NCBI GenBank assembly: GCA_958299035.1 | Contig: CATQJL010000001.1 | Location: forward strand, 11,135,817-11,199,816 | From: Cylicocyclus nassatus | Taxonomy: Eukaryota; Nematoda; Chromadorea; Rhabditida; Strongylidae | Direction: 5' to 3' | Length of the DNA stretch: 64,000 nt | In this document: positions 37,780 through 48,385 of the stretch, piece by piece | Numbering within the stretch: the first letter of the stretch is position 1 | How the letters are laid out: each line of letters begins with the position of its first letter | Notes under the pieces: generated by a model | What the model was told of the DNA's origin: nothing | Database searches by the model: none | What the model saw: the letters and a program-made list of their open reading frames with translations, nothing else | Program-made: the position numbers and the translations under genes

Positions 37780-38410
37780 AAGAAAATCTTCGTAAGTTGC
37801 TCCTGAGTAACTTACATACACAGCAATTTGCCTAACACTGCGGACAAAATCGGCGCAAAATTGCACAACCGCGCCCGAAAAGGAGAGGATCGATGAACAG
37901 CTGATTTTGGCGAGGAAGACAGAAAAAAACAAATTCTTCTCTTTTTTGTGAACTTTACTGGTTTTTTTGAAGCTGTCCAAAACGAGGACTCATTTGTTCA
38001 TTTCATTGAATTCACGTTGCAACCATTTCGTTTTGTCGCAAAATTTTCGTAACGAAACGTTTTTTTGGTTTTATCTTTGCGTTTGCTAGGCGAAATCCTT
38101 GATAGCTAACATCATCGATTGGATAGTGGCCGCTATCAAAGATTGCCCGGCGATGCAGCAAAAGTTGTGTCGCTAGGCGGAGTCAAACCACGGCCGCGCG
38201 CGTGTAATTCCAATGGCTTACCCATTTAACCAAATCGAATCAAGTAGCTGTTTTTTCGAGAACGCACTTGATTATAATGTCCAGGAAGCGATCTGCATCC
38301 AGATCAATAGCTCGCCGGATGCTGGACTGAGGCGCCAAGATATCAACTCCGGTCCGCCTCTGGGGAGATGCCCTGACGGTAGTTTACTACGGGCCACTTT
38401 CTCTGAGCGG
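37780..38410. repeat. Dispersed repeat, copy 2
   Basis: Colinear with 17240-18100 without the inserted MITE, about 75-80% similar by eye. GC-rich at the right end. It may extend left to about 37.2 kb, where GC-rich sequence includes the SL1-like site. Element class unknown. Confidence 0.65.
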
Positions 38411-38866
38411 TAGGTACCTACGAGCTGTGCGGCCCTTCACAGGGAAGCGTGCGGCACTCAATAATTCTGCGTATTCTCGCGGAAAGTCTGCGAGAATGCG
38501 GAATTGTTCTCCAAGCATTCTTCTAAAAATTCGCCAAAATTCTTCCAGATATCTGCAAGCGGGCCGCAAGAAATCAGCGAACTATTTTTCCGGTGCACGC
38601 CCGCCCATAATCTCATGGCCGCCTGCCCCCGGGGATTATCTGAGTCGTAGAAGTTGAGCTGTCTCGCTTTTGACTTAGAGTCAGGGTTAGACCGCCAAAA
38701 AAGGGGAAACTTGGCAGACCATCCAACGTGAGCGGTCTTCTCAACTTAGAGGAGATCGGAGTGGGATTTAAGCAGCGATTTGGTGAGGGACTTTCCTGCG
38801 ATCGTAAAGTCTATCTTAGAACTGTAGCACTGTCTTCACGTTCTCATTCACGCGCAAAGTCAAATA

Positions 38867-40299
38867 TTAGGGTAAACGGTAAAGAATGGGACAGCTTGAT
38901 TTTCATTACATTTTGGAATTTTTTGTTTCGGGCAACAGCAAGTAGGCGGCGACTTAAACATCGCTTATTTGCGCGACCTTCGCTTATTACTCTGACAACG
39001 CCTTAACCCTCCTCTTCTACTACCCTACACGTGGCGCCGTGAAGAACTTGAACAGGGTTTATTGAACACTTCTCAATTTTGCGCTGTTATACTGAAAAGT
39101 CGTAAAGCAATTGACATATCATTCAGAAGAGCTCTTCATGCTCTTTCGAACGTTATGTTAAATGCTGAGATTTCTTTTCAACTTCAAAAAAAAATTGAAA
39201 AAACCTGAAAAATAGCTGTTTTTGGCGCAACAAAAAACCAAAAAATCATGTTTTGCCCTATATTTTCCGAAGATAGATAGAATCTGAGGTAAGCTGCATA
39301 TGCATAGATAGAGCGTAAAAAGCTCTATCAGATGATACCTAGAAATCATGCGTTTACCTGCAAAAAATTGAATAACGCGTATCTTTGTTCTCGAAGCTGT
39401 TAATGGGCATATCTCCTGACATTGAGAGTTGAAGCTACCAAGCCGTCGTGGCTGTCCCACCACCCACTCCAGCAGTGATACTTTGGGTGGTCTCACATGT
39501 TTCACTGCGCCGATACTACTCAAACTTCATAATTTCTCGAAGTAACTAACTTTGCATTTTAGCAAGTATAAAAATTATCAATTACTAGCTGGCTTACCCG
39601 GCTCCGCCGTATGTTCCGAATAGAAAATTCCATTTCTTAACCGATCCGGACCAAACTTGGCACACATACACTTCGGGCCCCGGCGGGTGTCATAGGCTAC
39701 TTTGCGTCATCGATCGATATCGATTTTATCGATTTTTTGCAAAATTTGAGCTACGGGGCTGGGAGTTGGCACAGGGGGTAATCGAGCATGCTGATCACCA
39801 GGGTTGAGCAAGAGGTCAGGCACAAGGGGGGCATTTTAGGGGCTTTCTTAGGGGGGGGGGTCGTTTTTGAAGGACTTGTGCCTGACCTCTTGCTCAACCC
39901 TGGTGATCAGCATGCTCGATTACCCCCCTATGCCAACTCCCAGCCCTGTAGCTCCAATTTTGCAAAAAATCGATAAAATCGATATCGATCGATGACGCAA
40001 AGTAGCCTATGACACCTGCCGGGGCCCAAAGTGTATGTGTGCCAAGTTTGGTCCCGACCGGTTCAGAAATGGAATTTTCTATTTGGAACATACGTACATA
40101 CATACAGACAGACAAACATACAGACATACAAACAGACATTCAGCTTTATATATAAGATATACGGACCTTATATAGGTTCTATCTGAGAGAGAAAAATTTA
40201 TTCTAATATCCATCAAAATTGGAAAGTCTAGTCACTTTTCTTCCTTGAGAAATCTGCAAATTTTCTCAAGGTGTCTCATTTTTTTACCGTTCACCCTAA
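38867..40299. mobile_element. TTAGGGTGAACGGTAAA-end mariner-like element with nested Helitron
   Basis: Left end TTAGGGTAAACGGTAAAGAA and right end complement TTAGGGTGAACGGTAAAAAA, TA on both sides, 1433 bp including the Helitron at 39585-40157. No transposase frame. Internal GAGCGTAAAAAGCTCTATCA also occurs in the fragments at 4008 and 5620. Confidence 0.75.
39585..40157 (-). mobile_element. Non-autonomous Helitron-like element, copy 2
   Basis: Minus-strand element TCTTATATATAAAGCTG ... GGGTAAGCCAGCTAG, inserted between A and T. Its middle is a long inverted repeat (GAGCAAGAGGTCAGGCACAA and complement) around a poly-G/C tract. It is nested inside the TTAGGG-end mariner at 38867-40299. Confidence 0.8.
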
Positions 40300-40687
40300 T
40301 AGCTTCGAAAACTTATTCGTCTACCATACTAATTCGTGAGCAGCAACTGTAAGTCTTGCGTTCTGGTAATCGATGTTAAATCTTGAAAAACACTTGTCAT
40401 ATCCTAGTTTTGACATTTTCGAGTTATAAAAGAATTTAGACAACTCATTCCAGAACTTTTAGGTCGAAAATGAAATTTTGACACATAGCAATGAAGAATG
40501 ACGAAAGGTTCACAACCAAAACCATGATGCCCACTATATCCGTTTTCAGAGCACAATTGAGGCATGACGATCGGCAAGGCTTTCTTACTGCCATCTCACC
40601 AAATTTTTGTTCTATGGTGATGGTCATTTTACGCGTCCCCTTTCAAAGCTCATAGGAGGACCTTAGATTTTTGCAAAATTTTGTATA

Positions 40688-41914
40688 TTAGGTCGATCCG
40701 GAAGTTCGCGCTGTTTTTCAGACCCATGCTCAAACCACTTAGAATAAAGATAAACAAACGCTGTAAGCACTATCCGATGCAGAATTTTCCTCTTTAGGGT
40801 TATGTTTTTGTTCAGATTCCCTTGATGTCCGATCAGTAATCGGTAAGGTTCCTCAACCCATGATTGTCACCCATCTTAGGTTTGGAAATTTTAAAAATCT
40901 TCATATTCAACTTTTGGACTAGTTTTGATAAAAGTTGGATAGAATTAACAAATTGCAATACATAAATTTTTTGGCAATCTCTATCTGGCTTCTCAAAATT
41001 TTTTCTGATGCTATCAAACCCCATATTTGGGCAACTCAGTCCTCACAGAACAATAAATGACTAGCGACCAAGGTGTCATTTGTGCAGTTTTCTCCTCTTT
41101 CTAATAGACTTCTTTTTTCGACTTGTAAATATCTGAAGATAAAATATTGTAATTATTCTTTCCAGACTCGTCCCAGGCTGTAATCAGAAAATCTGGAATC
41201 CAAAATTTCGATCCGCCAAACGCTCGCCAAAATCAGCGTGAAGTAATAAGCTGTTTTTGGAAGCCTCAAATTCCGAAGATTAACACATCGACGACCGAAA
41301 CCTTTCTTGGACCAGCCAACATTTTTCAAATAAAATCACGCACAATTCCACCTACACTACACCTACAGTAGCGCTGGAATGCTGGCAAAAACAGTAGAGT
41401 TTGTATCCAAATCCACCATGAAAGAAAACTCCCGGAGTTGGTTTGACACATTTTAGTAGCCGTTTCATTGAGAATCATGGTGTGTCAAGCCTCGACACAC
41501 CCTGTGTGTCAAGCGGTCGTCAATGTGTTAATCAGTGTTCAAAGCGACTGTGTACTTTGCGCTTCGCAAAAGTTAGGATTGTTGGAAAAATTATCTTAGA
41601 GAATACTGAAGAAATAGATGAAGCCGGAATTGTTCATTGTATTAAATTTTCTTTATTCTATCCAAATGTTATCAGAGCTAGTCCAAAAGTTGAAAATGGA
41701 ATTTTAAAAAATAGCCAAACTTAAGATGGGCGAAAATCATGGGTTGGATATCCTTGCCGATTAATAAGCGGACATTGAGGAAATCTGAACAAAAACATAA
41801 TTATTAGATAGACGAAGAAATTCTGCAGAAAAGTGCTTACAGCTTTTGTTTATCTTTATTCTAAGTGGTTGAGCATGAATCTGAAAAACAGCGCTAACTT
41901 TCGGACCAATCTAA
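40688..41914. mobile_element. Foldback mariner-like element with nested piggyBac MITE
   Basis: Ends TTAGGTCGATCCGGAAGTTC and complement TTAGATTGGTCCGAAAGTTA; TA duplication; 1227 bp. The arms are inverted copies for over 300 bp (AACTTTTGGACTAG on both sides). No transposase. Confidence 0.8.
41284..41527. mobile_element. piggyBac-like MITE (TTAA-flanked), copy 2
   Basis: TTAA at both ends, inverted termini CACATCGACGACC / GGTCGTCAATGTG, 244 bp, nested in the foldback mariner at 40688-41914. Confidence 0.7.
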
Positions 41915-42153
41915 TATTTCTAGAAAATAAAATACAGCCGGCGTGACAGTAAAAACTATAATTACAATTTGCATCGCACATTCCCACTTGATATTTGTGT
42001 GAATTTTGATTGTGAACTATTTTATTTCATTTGCTTTTGATAGTATATCCAGCCCGAATCCATAAAGCGCGCTTCCCCTTCCCCCTGATGAAAAAAACAG
42101 TAATGACCATGTTGACTTGCAAGATAGCATCGGGAAGTGTCCCATCATTGCAG

Positions 42154-42408
42154 GAATCTCGCACAAATGTCAGCTGTCCACTGGTGGCTCGGGCAGAGGA
42201 AGTCTTTCATACAATGCTGACTGCTGGGAAGCTCGATAAGAGAACAATAGGACCTAAGTGGGAGGGCAACGATCTTATTGTGATAGCCTCCAGCAAAGAG
42301 TAAGAATCCTCATGCACAGATTGAGTGAAATCGTGAACTTGCAGAAATATCGATGTGGGAGTAATATTTGGTATACTAAAATCATACAATCATTCTCATC
42401 TCTCAAAG
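42154..42408 (+). CDS. Two phase-matched exons of an unidentified gene (weak LSM12-like resemblance)
   Basis: Exon 42154-42299 (acceptor CATTGCAG, donor GTAAGA) and exon 42345-42408 (acceptor CTTGCAG, donor GTGGGT) are separated by a 45-bp intron and join in phase. The joined 70 codons are open. Segments include ARAEEVFHTML, GPKWEGNDLIVIASSKE and VGVIFGILKSYNHSHLSK. The order 'A..[FL]...I..[W]...[IV]VI...SHV' loosely resembles the C-terminal AD domain of LSM12-type RNA-associated proteins, but key proline residues are missing, so the assignment is weak. The first exon could instead begin at 42044, where the same frame is open. It lies just downstream of a mariner ending at 41914 and upstream of a MITE starting near 42762. 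Confidence 0.5.
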
Positions 42409-42761
42409 GTGGGTGAAAATTATGACACCGTTATATATAACTGATATACTAAATCCTGCGTGCTTATTGAAAAGCACCCTTTCTTTGTGGTTTCCATTTG
42501 CTACCTTGCGCATTAAGCTAAGTTCCTCGAGATGTGAATATTTCTTCATATATTCATGTATTACGTAAAAATGCACTCAAGGAAAGAAGAAGCAAATGAA
42601 TAACATTAGATCGTCTACATAAGCCAAGATGTTTCTCATTCGGGAAGCTCAAGCGTCTTCCTTCCCCTTTACCTGATGCACACATCTGCAAAATTCCCTT
42701 CGCATACTCAAACGCCGTGCATGTTTGCGCTAATCAATCTCAGACAAGGGCGAGCGGATCT

Positions 42762-43464
42762 GTGGCCGTATTCATCAACAAATCCTGAGGGTTAAACTAA
42801 CCCTGGAGGGTAAAACTTACGTGATTCATCAGGGTTAATTTAACCCTATCTCAGGGCAAGGTTGACTCTACCCTAACACTTCATACAAACATTTACTCGC
42901 ATCTAATAGTTTTATGGAAGACGATCAACGAGTATTACAGTATTTAGTTTTTATTAGTTGTTGTTATAGTATTTAGTTTCGACTTCGTTTTATGTTTTCA
43001 AATTCGAAGTACATGAAACACTGACTTCGCAAGAAAAAGAATTCTAGCTTTGGTGACAAATGAATGCGACGACGAAAAATGGTTGCGCATTCCACTCTGA
43101 CAAGTGCCAAAACGAAGACCCCTTTATGACAACACGCATTGTCCCCTAAAAGAGTAGCACAAGCCCGGTATAAAACGAACGCGCAAAAGTAGAACTTACA
43201 CGGCACAATTACACACATGAAAATAAACTCACGCTGTAAGATTGGATGCTGCACAAATATGCTAAAGACGTATTATAAAAACTAGTGTTAGAAGCTTATT
43301 TGTTGATTATACTACAAATAACAGTGAAAGAATAGAAGTATAAAGTGAATTTAGCACATACTTAGGCATTCTGTAATGTGAATTTACACGGCGCACGCGT
43401 AACTGACGCCTTAAATCCTCCAGGGTTATTTTAACCCTCAGGGTTCGTTGATGAATAAGGCCAC
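42762..43464. mobile_element. MITE with GTGGCCGTATTCATCAAC ends
   Basis: Inverted ends of about 48 bp (GTGGCCGTATTCATCAAC, then CCTGAGGGTTAAA and TAACCCTGGAGG) bound a 703-bp AT-rich body. The class is not certain. Confidence 0.7.
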
Positions 43465-43514
43465 AGGTTTGTTGATCGATACGGGTGGATCGGGTGGTAA
43501 ACCCTACCCTATGA

Positions 43515-43603
43515 TTGATGAATACGGCCAATGAACCCTGAGGGTTAAACTAACCCTGGAGGGTAAGTTTAACCCTCAGGGTTCGTTGATGAATACGGCC
43601 ACT
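43515..43603. mobile_element. Short second copy of the GGCCGTATTCATCAAC MITE
   Basis: Compact hairpin: AACCCTGAGGGTTAAACTAA against its complement, with GAATACGGCC at each side. It lies about 50 bp from the larger copy, consistent with a solo-end or deletion derivative. Confidence 0.6.
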
Positions 43604-43736
43604 GGGCTTGAATGAAAGTGACTTCTTTGAACAATTCCCTTGCAATACAAAGAAAGATCTAACGTAAACAAAAAATTTTTTTACAACGAAGAGGAAAGAT
43701 ACGACATTGAAACTAGGTGTAGAAGAGCAATAGGGA

Positions 43737-43880
43737 CAGTGGCGTACCCAGGATTTCGACTCGGGGGAGGGGGAGGGGAGAGGGGGAAGGCGACAAAAAT
43801 TTTTTCTGACAAAGGTGCGTGGCCAGCCACGTACTTCGAAAAAATTTTTGGTATGCTCTCTGAAATTTTCGCGGGCTCAT
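43737..43880 (+). repeat. CAGTGGCG..CCCAGGATTTC dispersed repeat, copy 2
   Basis: CAGTGGCGTACCCAGGATTT, a G-rich tract, AAAAATTTTTTCTGACAAAG and GTGCGTGGC, matching copy 1 in order. Confidence 0.6.
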
Positions 43881-43946
43881 AACCCCGAAACTCTAAAAAA
43901 AGGAACAACCGTACAATCAACCGTACAACCGTACACCTCCGAATAA

Positions 43947-45170
43947 TCTTATATTAGGTTATCCCGAAAGTTTTGTCGGTTTTTTTCATCGCTCACCCAA
44001 ACTCACAGAAAGCCATTCCATGGATGACCTAGATACCATTCTATTCAGTTTTTTATCCTCTTTCTTACAGCTATATTTGTTTTTTGATCTACCCGTCTTT
44101 GTGATGTTATCGCCACATTGACATTTTGAGCACCTCAGCAGTAGCGCCAATTCTTTCCTGAATTTTCAAAACTTTTATACTAATTTTTTCAAGGAGCGCT
44201 GGTGACTGTTATATAGAACAAACCTTTGGCTACATTGTATTTATTTTAGATTACGTGGGCCTCGTTTATTGAGTCCGTCATGATTATTTATTCAGTAACA
44301 ACCGCGGCTTTTTGAATAAGTTTACTACGTAAAAGTACCGAAAATTCCAAAAAAGCTGATTTTTGAAGCAAATCACACTTGGTTATGTTGCATAAATAAC
44401 GTTTAATAACAATCAAGTTTGGATTCGCAGAAATTTCAAAAGTTTTCTTGCTTTTGCTGCAGTTGCGTTTTTCATGACTTTGCTGAAAATCAGGGCCTCC
44501 GAAGAAATAATTTTTTTGAGCTGAACACAGCAGATTAGGAGAATCAAAAAATATCTCCGTAAAGTCCTAGAATTGCTCTATTTGATCCATACTCAACCCT
44601 CTCCGAAACTTTGATACGAAATTTTTGAAAAATAGCCTAACTCTAAGCAGATAAAAATGGCGGGTGAAGAATTTTGGCAATTATCAAAAAAAGCATGCAG
44701 GATTGCGGTTAGAAAATGTAACCCTAAAAAAGAGAAGGAAAAGTTGCATCGAAAGCACTTCGAAATTCATTCATATCTTTACTGTGCGTGGTTTTATAGT
44801 GGTTTGAAAAAACCGACAAAACTTTCGGGACAACCTAATATATAAAGCTGAATGTCTGTTTGTATGTCTGTATGTCTGTATGTATGTCTGTCTGTCTGTC
44901 TGTACGTATGTTCCGAATAGAAAATTCCATTTCTGAAACGATCGGGACCAAACTTGGCACACATACACTTTGGGCCCCGGCGGGTGTCATAGGCTACTTT
45001 TCGTCATCGATCGATATCGATTTTATCGATTTTTTGCAAAATTTGAGCTACGGGGCTGGGAGTTGGCACAGGGGGGTAATCGAGCATGCTGATCACCAGG
45101 GTTGAGCAAGAGGTCAGGCACAAGTCCTTCAAAAACGACCCCCCCCCCCTAAGAAAGCCCCTAAAATGAC
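43947..45170 (+). mobile_element. Helitron-like element, copy 3, split by a mariner and 3' truncated
   Basis: The 5' end TCTTATA (43947-43953, after an A) is separated by a mariner (43954-44838) from TATATAAAGCTGAATG (44839 on). Removing the mariner and one TA rebuilds the family 5' end exactly. The 3' CTAG end is missing; similarity is lost after the poly-C tract near 45170. Confidence 0.8.
43954..44838. mobile_element. Mariner-like element inside a Helitron 5' end
   Basis: Inverted ends TTAGGTTATCCCGAAAGTTT and complement; TA duplication on both sides; 885 bp; no transposase frame. Inserted 7 bp from the Helitron terminus, in its TATATA run. Confidence 0.85.
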
Positions 45171-45446
45171 CCCTCCGCTTCATCTACAGGACCTTAGACT
45201 GTGATATTTCAAAGAAGACAGCCCTTACTGTAGGGTTCTTGTTTTTGGCCGTAGGCCCAACTTCCTGCGATTGCACAACCACACGCAATTTGACGGCAAG
45301 TCTTGAACTTGGATAGCCTCTCAAAGTTATAGTTTTTGGAGGGGTGGAGTGTTTGGCTCCAAATTTTCAATATAGCAAGAAGAGGCTTTGCGCTCAATAC
45401 TCATACTAAAAAAGGAGCGATTTTTGAACATTAAAGGCAAGTTAAA

Positions 45447-45511
45447 GGGGTCAGGCGCAACCCCTCAAAAGCTCAGACGGCTTGACCTTCTGAGGGGTTG
45501 CGCCTGACCCC
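45447..45511. repeat. Perfect 21-bp-arm hairpin
   Basis: GGGGTCAGGCGCAACCCCTC (plus one base) at 45447-45467 is perfectly mirrored at 45491-45511, with a 23-base loop. It is related in sequence to GAGGTCAGGC motifs in the nearby Helitron copies. Confidence 0.7.
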
Positions 45512-45860
45512 ATTGACTTTATTTTCGAGGAAGCTTTTCTATCCAAGTTTTATGTGATTCGCTAGCACAACTCTCGAAGATTCCACAATAAGGTTTGAGC
45601 TTGTTTCGACTTGTTTCGGCCTTGTAGTAATCCGTAGAGTTAAAGCACTTTAAGTAAAGAACGCGCCGGTTTGAAATTTGGCGGCACTTCTTACTTCACT
45701 GTTTAAAGCAATTTGAAGCCTGATTTTTAGCATAGAGTTGTAGGGAACGTTGATTTGTTATGAGTATAAAAAAGCTGGCTATTTTCACTTTTGAAGCCAA
45801 GTTAATCATGTTTGAAAATCACGCTTTCTAAACCTTGCGAAACACTAGAAAATACGGTAG

Positions 45861-45920
45861 GTAATGACTTTAGAGCTCATAGAGGTAGTAATGACTTTAG
45901 AGCTCATAGAGGTAATGACA
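45861..45920. repeat. 27-bp tandem duplication
   Basis: GTAATGACTTTAGAGCTCAT begins at 45861 and again at 45888; a third partial unit follows. Confidence 0.7.
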
Positions 45921-46236
45921 TGCTGATTACGGAAATAATACCCATTTCACACAACAAGCTTACGTGGCGACCTCATGATATGTGAAGGTAAATGATGAAG
46001 ACTTGAATTTGGGTGAAATTTCGATTGTGGAAACAATCAGTATGCTGTTCACAACCGTCATTCCTGTACTGGTGATTACGATAACCACCGGACTAGCGCA
46101 TTTCTTCTTCACCTTCGTAGTAGCTCCCCATGAACGGATTCGGTTCTTAATTACGACCCCTCCCCCCTCAGTCATACCCCAAGACGACCCTCCAGGTCGG
46201 GACAATGGACTAAAATGAAACGTTTATTATCAAAAA

Positions 46237-47183
46237 CTAGCTGGCTTACCCGGCTCCGCCGTATCCGGACCAAACTTGGCACACATACACTTCGGGCCCC
46301 GGCGGGTGTCACAGTCCACTTTTCGTTATAGATCGATGTCGATTTTACCGATTTTTATCGATTTTTTTGCAGAGTTTACCTACAGGGCTAGGAGTTGGCA
46401 CAGGGGGGGAAGTGAGCACAGGGATTCCGAAGACAGTATTAGTTTTCAGAATTATCGATTACTTTTATTGATTTTATCGATTTTTTGTAAATTTTGACAT
46501 GCGAGGCTGGGATTTTGCACAGGGGGGTAATCGAGCACATGCTGATTACGAACACAATATTAGTTTTCAGGATCGTCCATTACTTTTATCGATTTTATCG
46601 ATTTTTTTGTAAAGTTTGACCTGCGGGGCTGGGAGTTTGCACAGGGGGGTAATCGAGCATGCAGATTACGAATACAATATTAGTTTTTGGAATTATCCAT
46701 TACTTCTATCGATTTTATCGATTTTGCAAAATTTGAGCTAGGGGGATGGAATTTGGCACAGGGGTGTAATCGAGCATGCTGATCACCCCCTTGGGGATGA
46801 TCAGCATGCTCGATTACCCCCCTGTGCCAACTCTCAGCCCCCTAGCTCAAACTTTGCAAAAAAATCGATAAAATCGATAAAAGTAATCGATAATCCCGAA
46901 AACCAATATTGTATTCGGAATCCCCATGCTCGATTACCCTCCTGTGCCAACTCCCAGCCCCGTAGCTCAAACTTTGCAAAAGAATCGATAAAATCGATAA
47001 AAATCGATAAAATCGATATCGATCGATGACGAAAAGTAGCCTATGACACACGCCGGGGCCCGAAGTGTATGTGTGCCAAGTTTGGTCCGGATCGGTTCAG
47101 AAATGGAATTTTCTATTCGGAACATACGTACACACATACATACATACATACAGACAAACAGACATTCAGCTTTATATATAAGA
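46237..47183 (-). mobile_element. Helitron-like element, copy 4 (3' partner of a tandem pair)
   Basis: Minus-strand element of 947 bp with start TCTTATATATAAAGCTG and end GGGTAAGCCAGCTAG, followed by T. Its interior is an inverted duplication around 46790 (GATCAGCATGCTCGATTA and complement), with two 120-bp repeat units on one arm. It abuts copy 5 with no intervening base. Confidence 0.85.
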
Positions 47184-48385
47184 CTAGCTGGCTTACCCGG
47201 CTCCGCCGTATCCGGACCAAACTTGGCACACATACACTTCGGGCCGCGGCGGATGTCACAGTCCACTTTTCGTTATCGATCGATGTCGATTTTATCGATT
47301 TTTATCGATTTTTTTGCAGAGTTCACCTACAGGGCTAGGAGTTGGCACAGGGAGGGAAGTGAGCATGGGGATTCGGAATACAATATTAGTTTTCAGAATT
47401 ATCGATCACTTTTATTGATTTTATCGATTTTTTGTAAATTTTGACATGCGAGGCTGGGATTTTGCACAGGGGAGTAATCGAGCATGCTGATTACGAACAC
47501 AATATTAGTTTCCAGGATCGTCCATTACTTTTATTGATTTTATCGATTTTTTTTGTAAAGTTTGACCTGCGGGGCTGGGAGTTTGCACAGGGGAGTAATC
47601 GAGCATGCAGATTACGAATACAATATTAGTTTTCAAGATCGTCCATTACTTTCATCGATTTAATCGATTTTTTGAAAATTTGAGCTAGGGGGCTGGAATT
47701 TGGCACAGGGGTGTAATCGAACATGCTGATCACCCCCCTTGGGGATGATCAGCATGCTCGATTACCCCCCTGCGCCAACTCCCAGCCCCCTAGCTCAAAC
47801 TTTGCAAAAAAATCGATAAAATCGATAAAAGTAATCGATAATCCCGAAAACCAATATTGTATTCGGAATCCCCATGCTCGATTACCCCCCTGTGCGAACT
47901 CCCAGCCCCGTAGCTCAAACTTTGCAAAAAAATCGATAAAATCGATAAAAGTAATCGATAATCCTGAAAACCAATATTGTATTCGGAATCCCCATGCTCG
48001 ATTACCCCCCTGTGCCAACTCCCAGCCCCGTAGCTCAAACTTTGCAAAAAAATCGATAAAATCGATAAAAGTAATCGATAATCCTGAAAACCAATATTGT
48101 ATTCGGAATCCCCATGCTCGATTACCCCCCTGTGCCAACTCCCAGCCCCGTAGGTGAACTCAGCAAAAAAATCGATAAAAATCGATAAAATCGATATCGA
48201 TCGATGGCGAAAAGTAGCCTATGACACCCGCCGGGGCCCGAAGTGTATGTGTGCCAAGTTTGGTCCGGATCGGTTTAGAAATGGAATTTTCTATTCGGAA
48301 CATACGTACACACATACATACAGACAGACATACAGACAGACATACAGACAGACAGACAAACAGACATTCAGCTTTATATATAAGA
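47184..48385 (-). mobile_element. Helitron-like element, copy 5 (5' partner of a tandem pair)
   Basis: Minus-strand element of 1202 bp, preceded by A, starting TCTTATATATAAAGCTG and ending CTAG directly against the TC of copy 4. It contains an inverted-repeat centre near 47740 and four 120-bp tandem units. Confidence 0.85.
47756..48160. repeat. 120-bp tandem repeat inside Helitron copy 5
   Basis: The marker CGATTACCCCCCTG recurs at exactly 120-base spacing (47759, 47879, 47999, 48119). Units hold AAAATCGATAAAATCGAT and ACCAATATTGTATTCGGAA blocks. Near-identity of units causes mirrored open frames on both strands; these are not genes. Confidence 0.9.

Noticed and set aside
42780..43600. Telomere-like or interstitial telomeric repeats (GGGTTA motifs)
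   Set aside because: The AACCCT/AGGGTT motifs are parts of MITE inverted ends, not tandem TTAGGC arrays.
47723..48157. CRISPR-like array or repeat protein genes on both strands
   Set aside because: The units are contiguous 120-bp tandem repeats inside a Helitron, with no distinct spacers. The open frames on both strands come from repeat periodicity.
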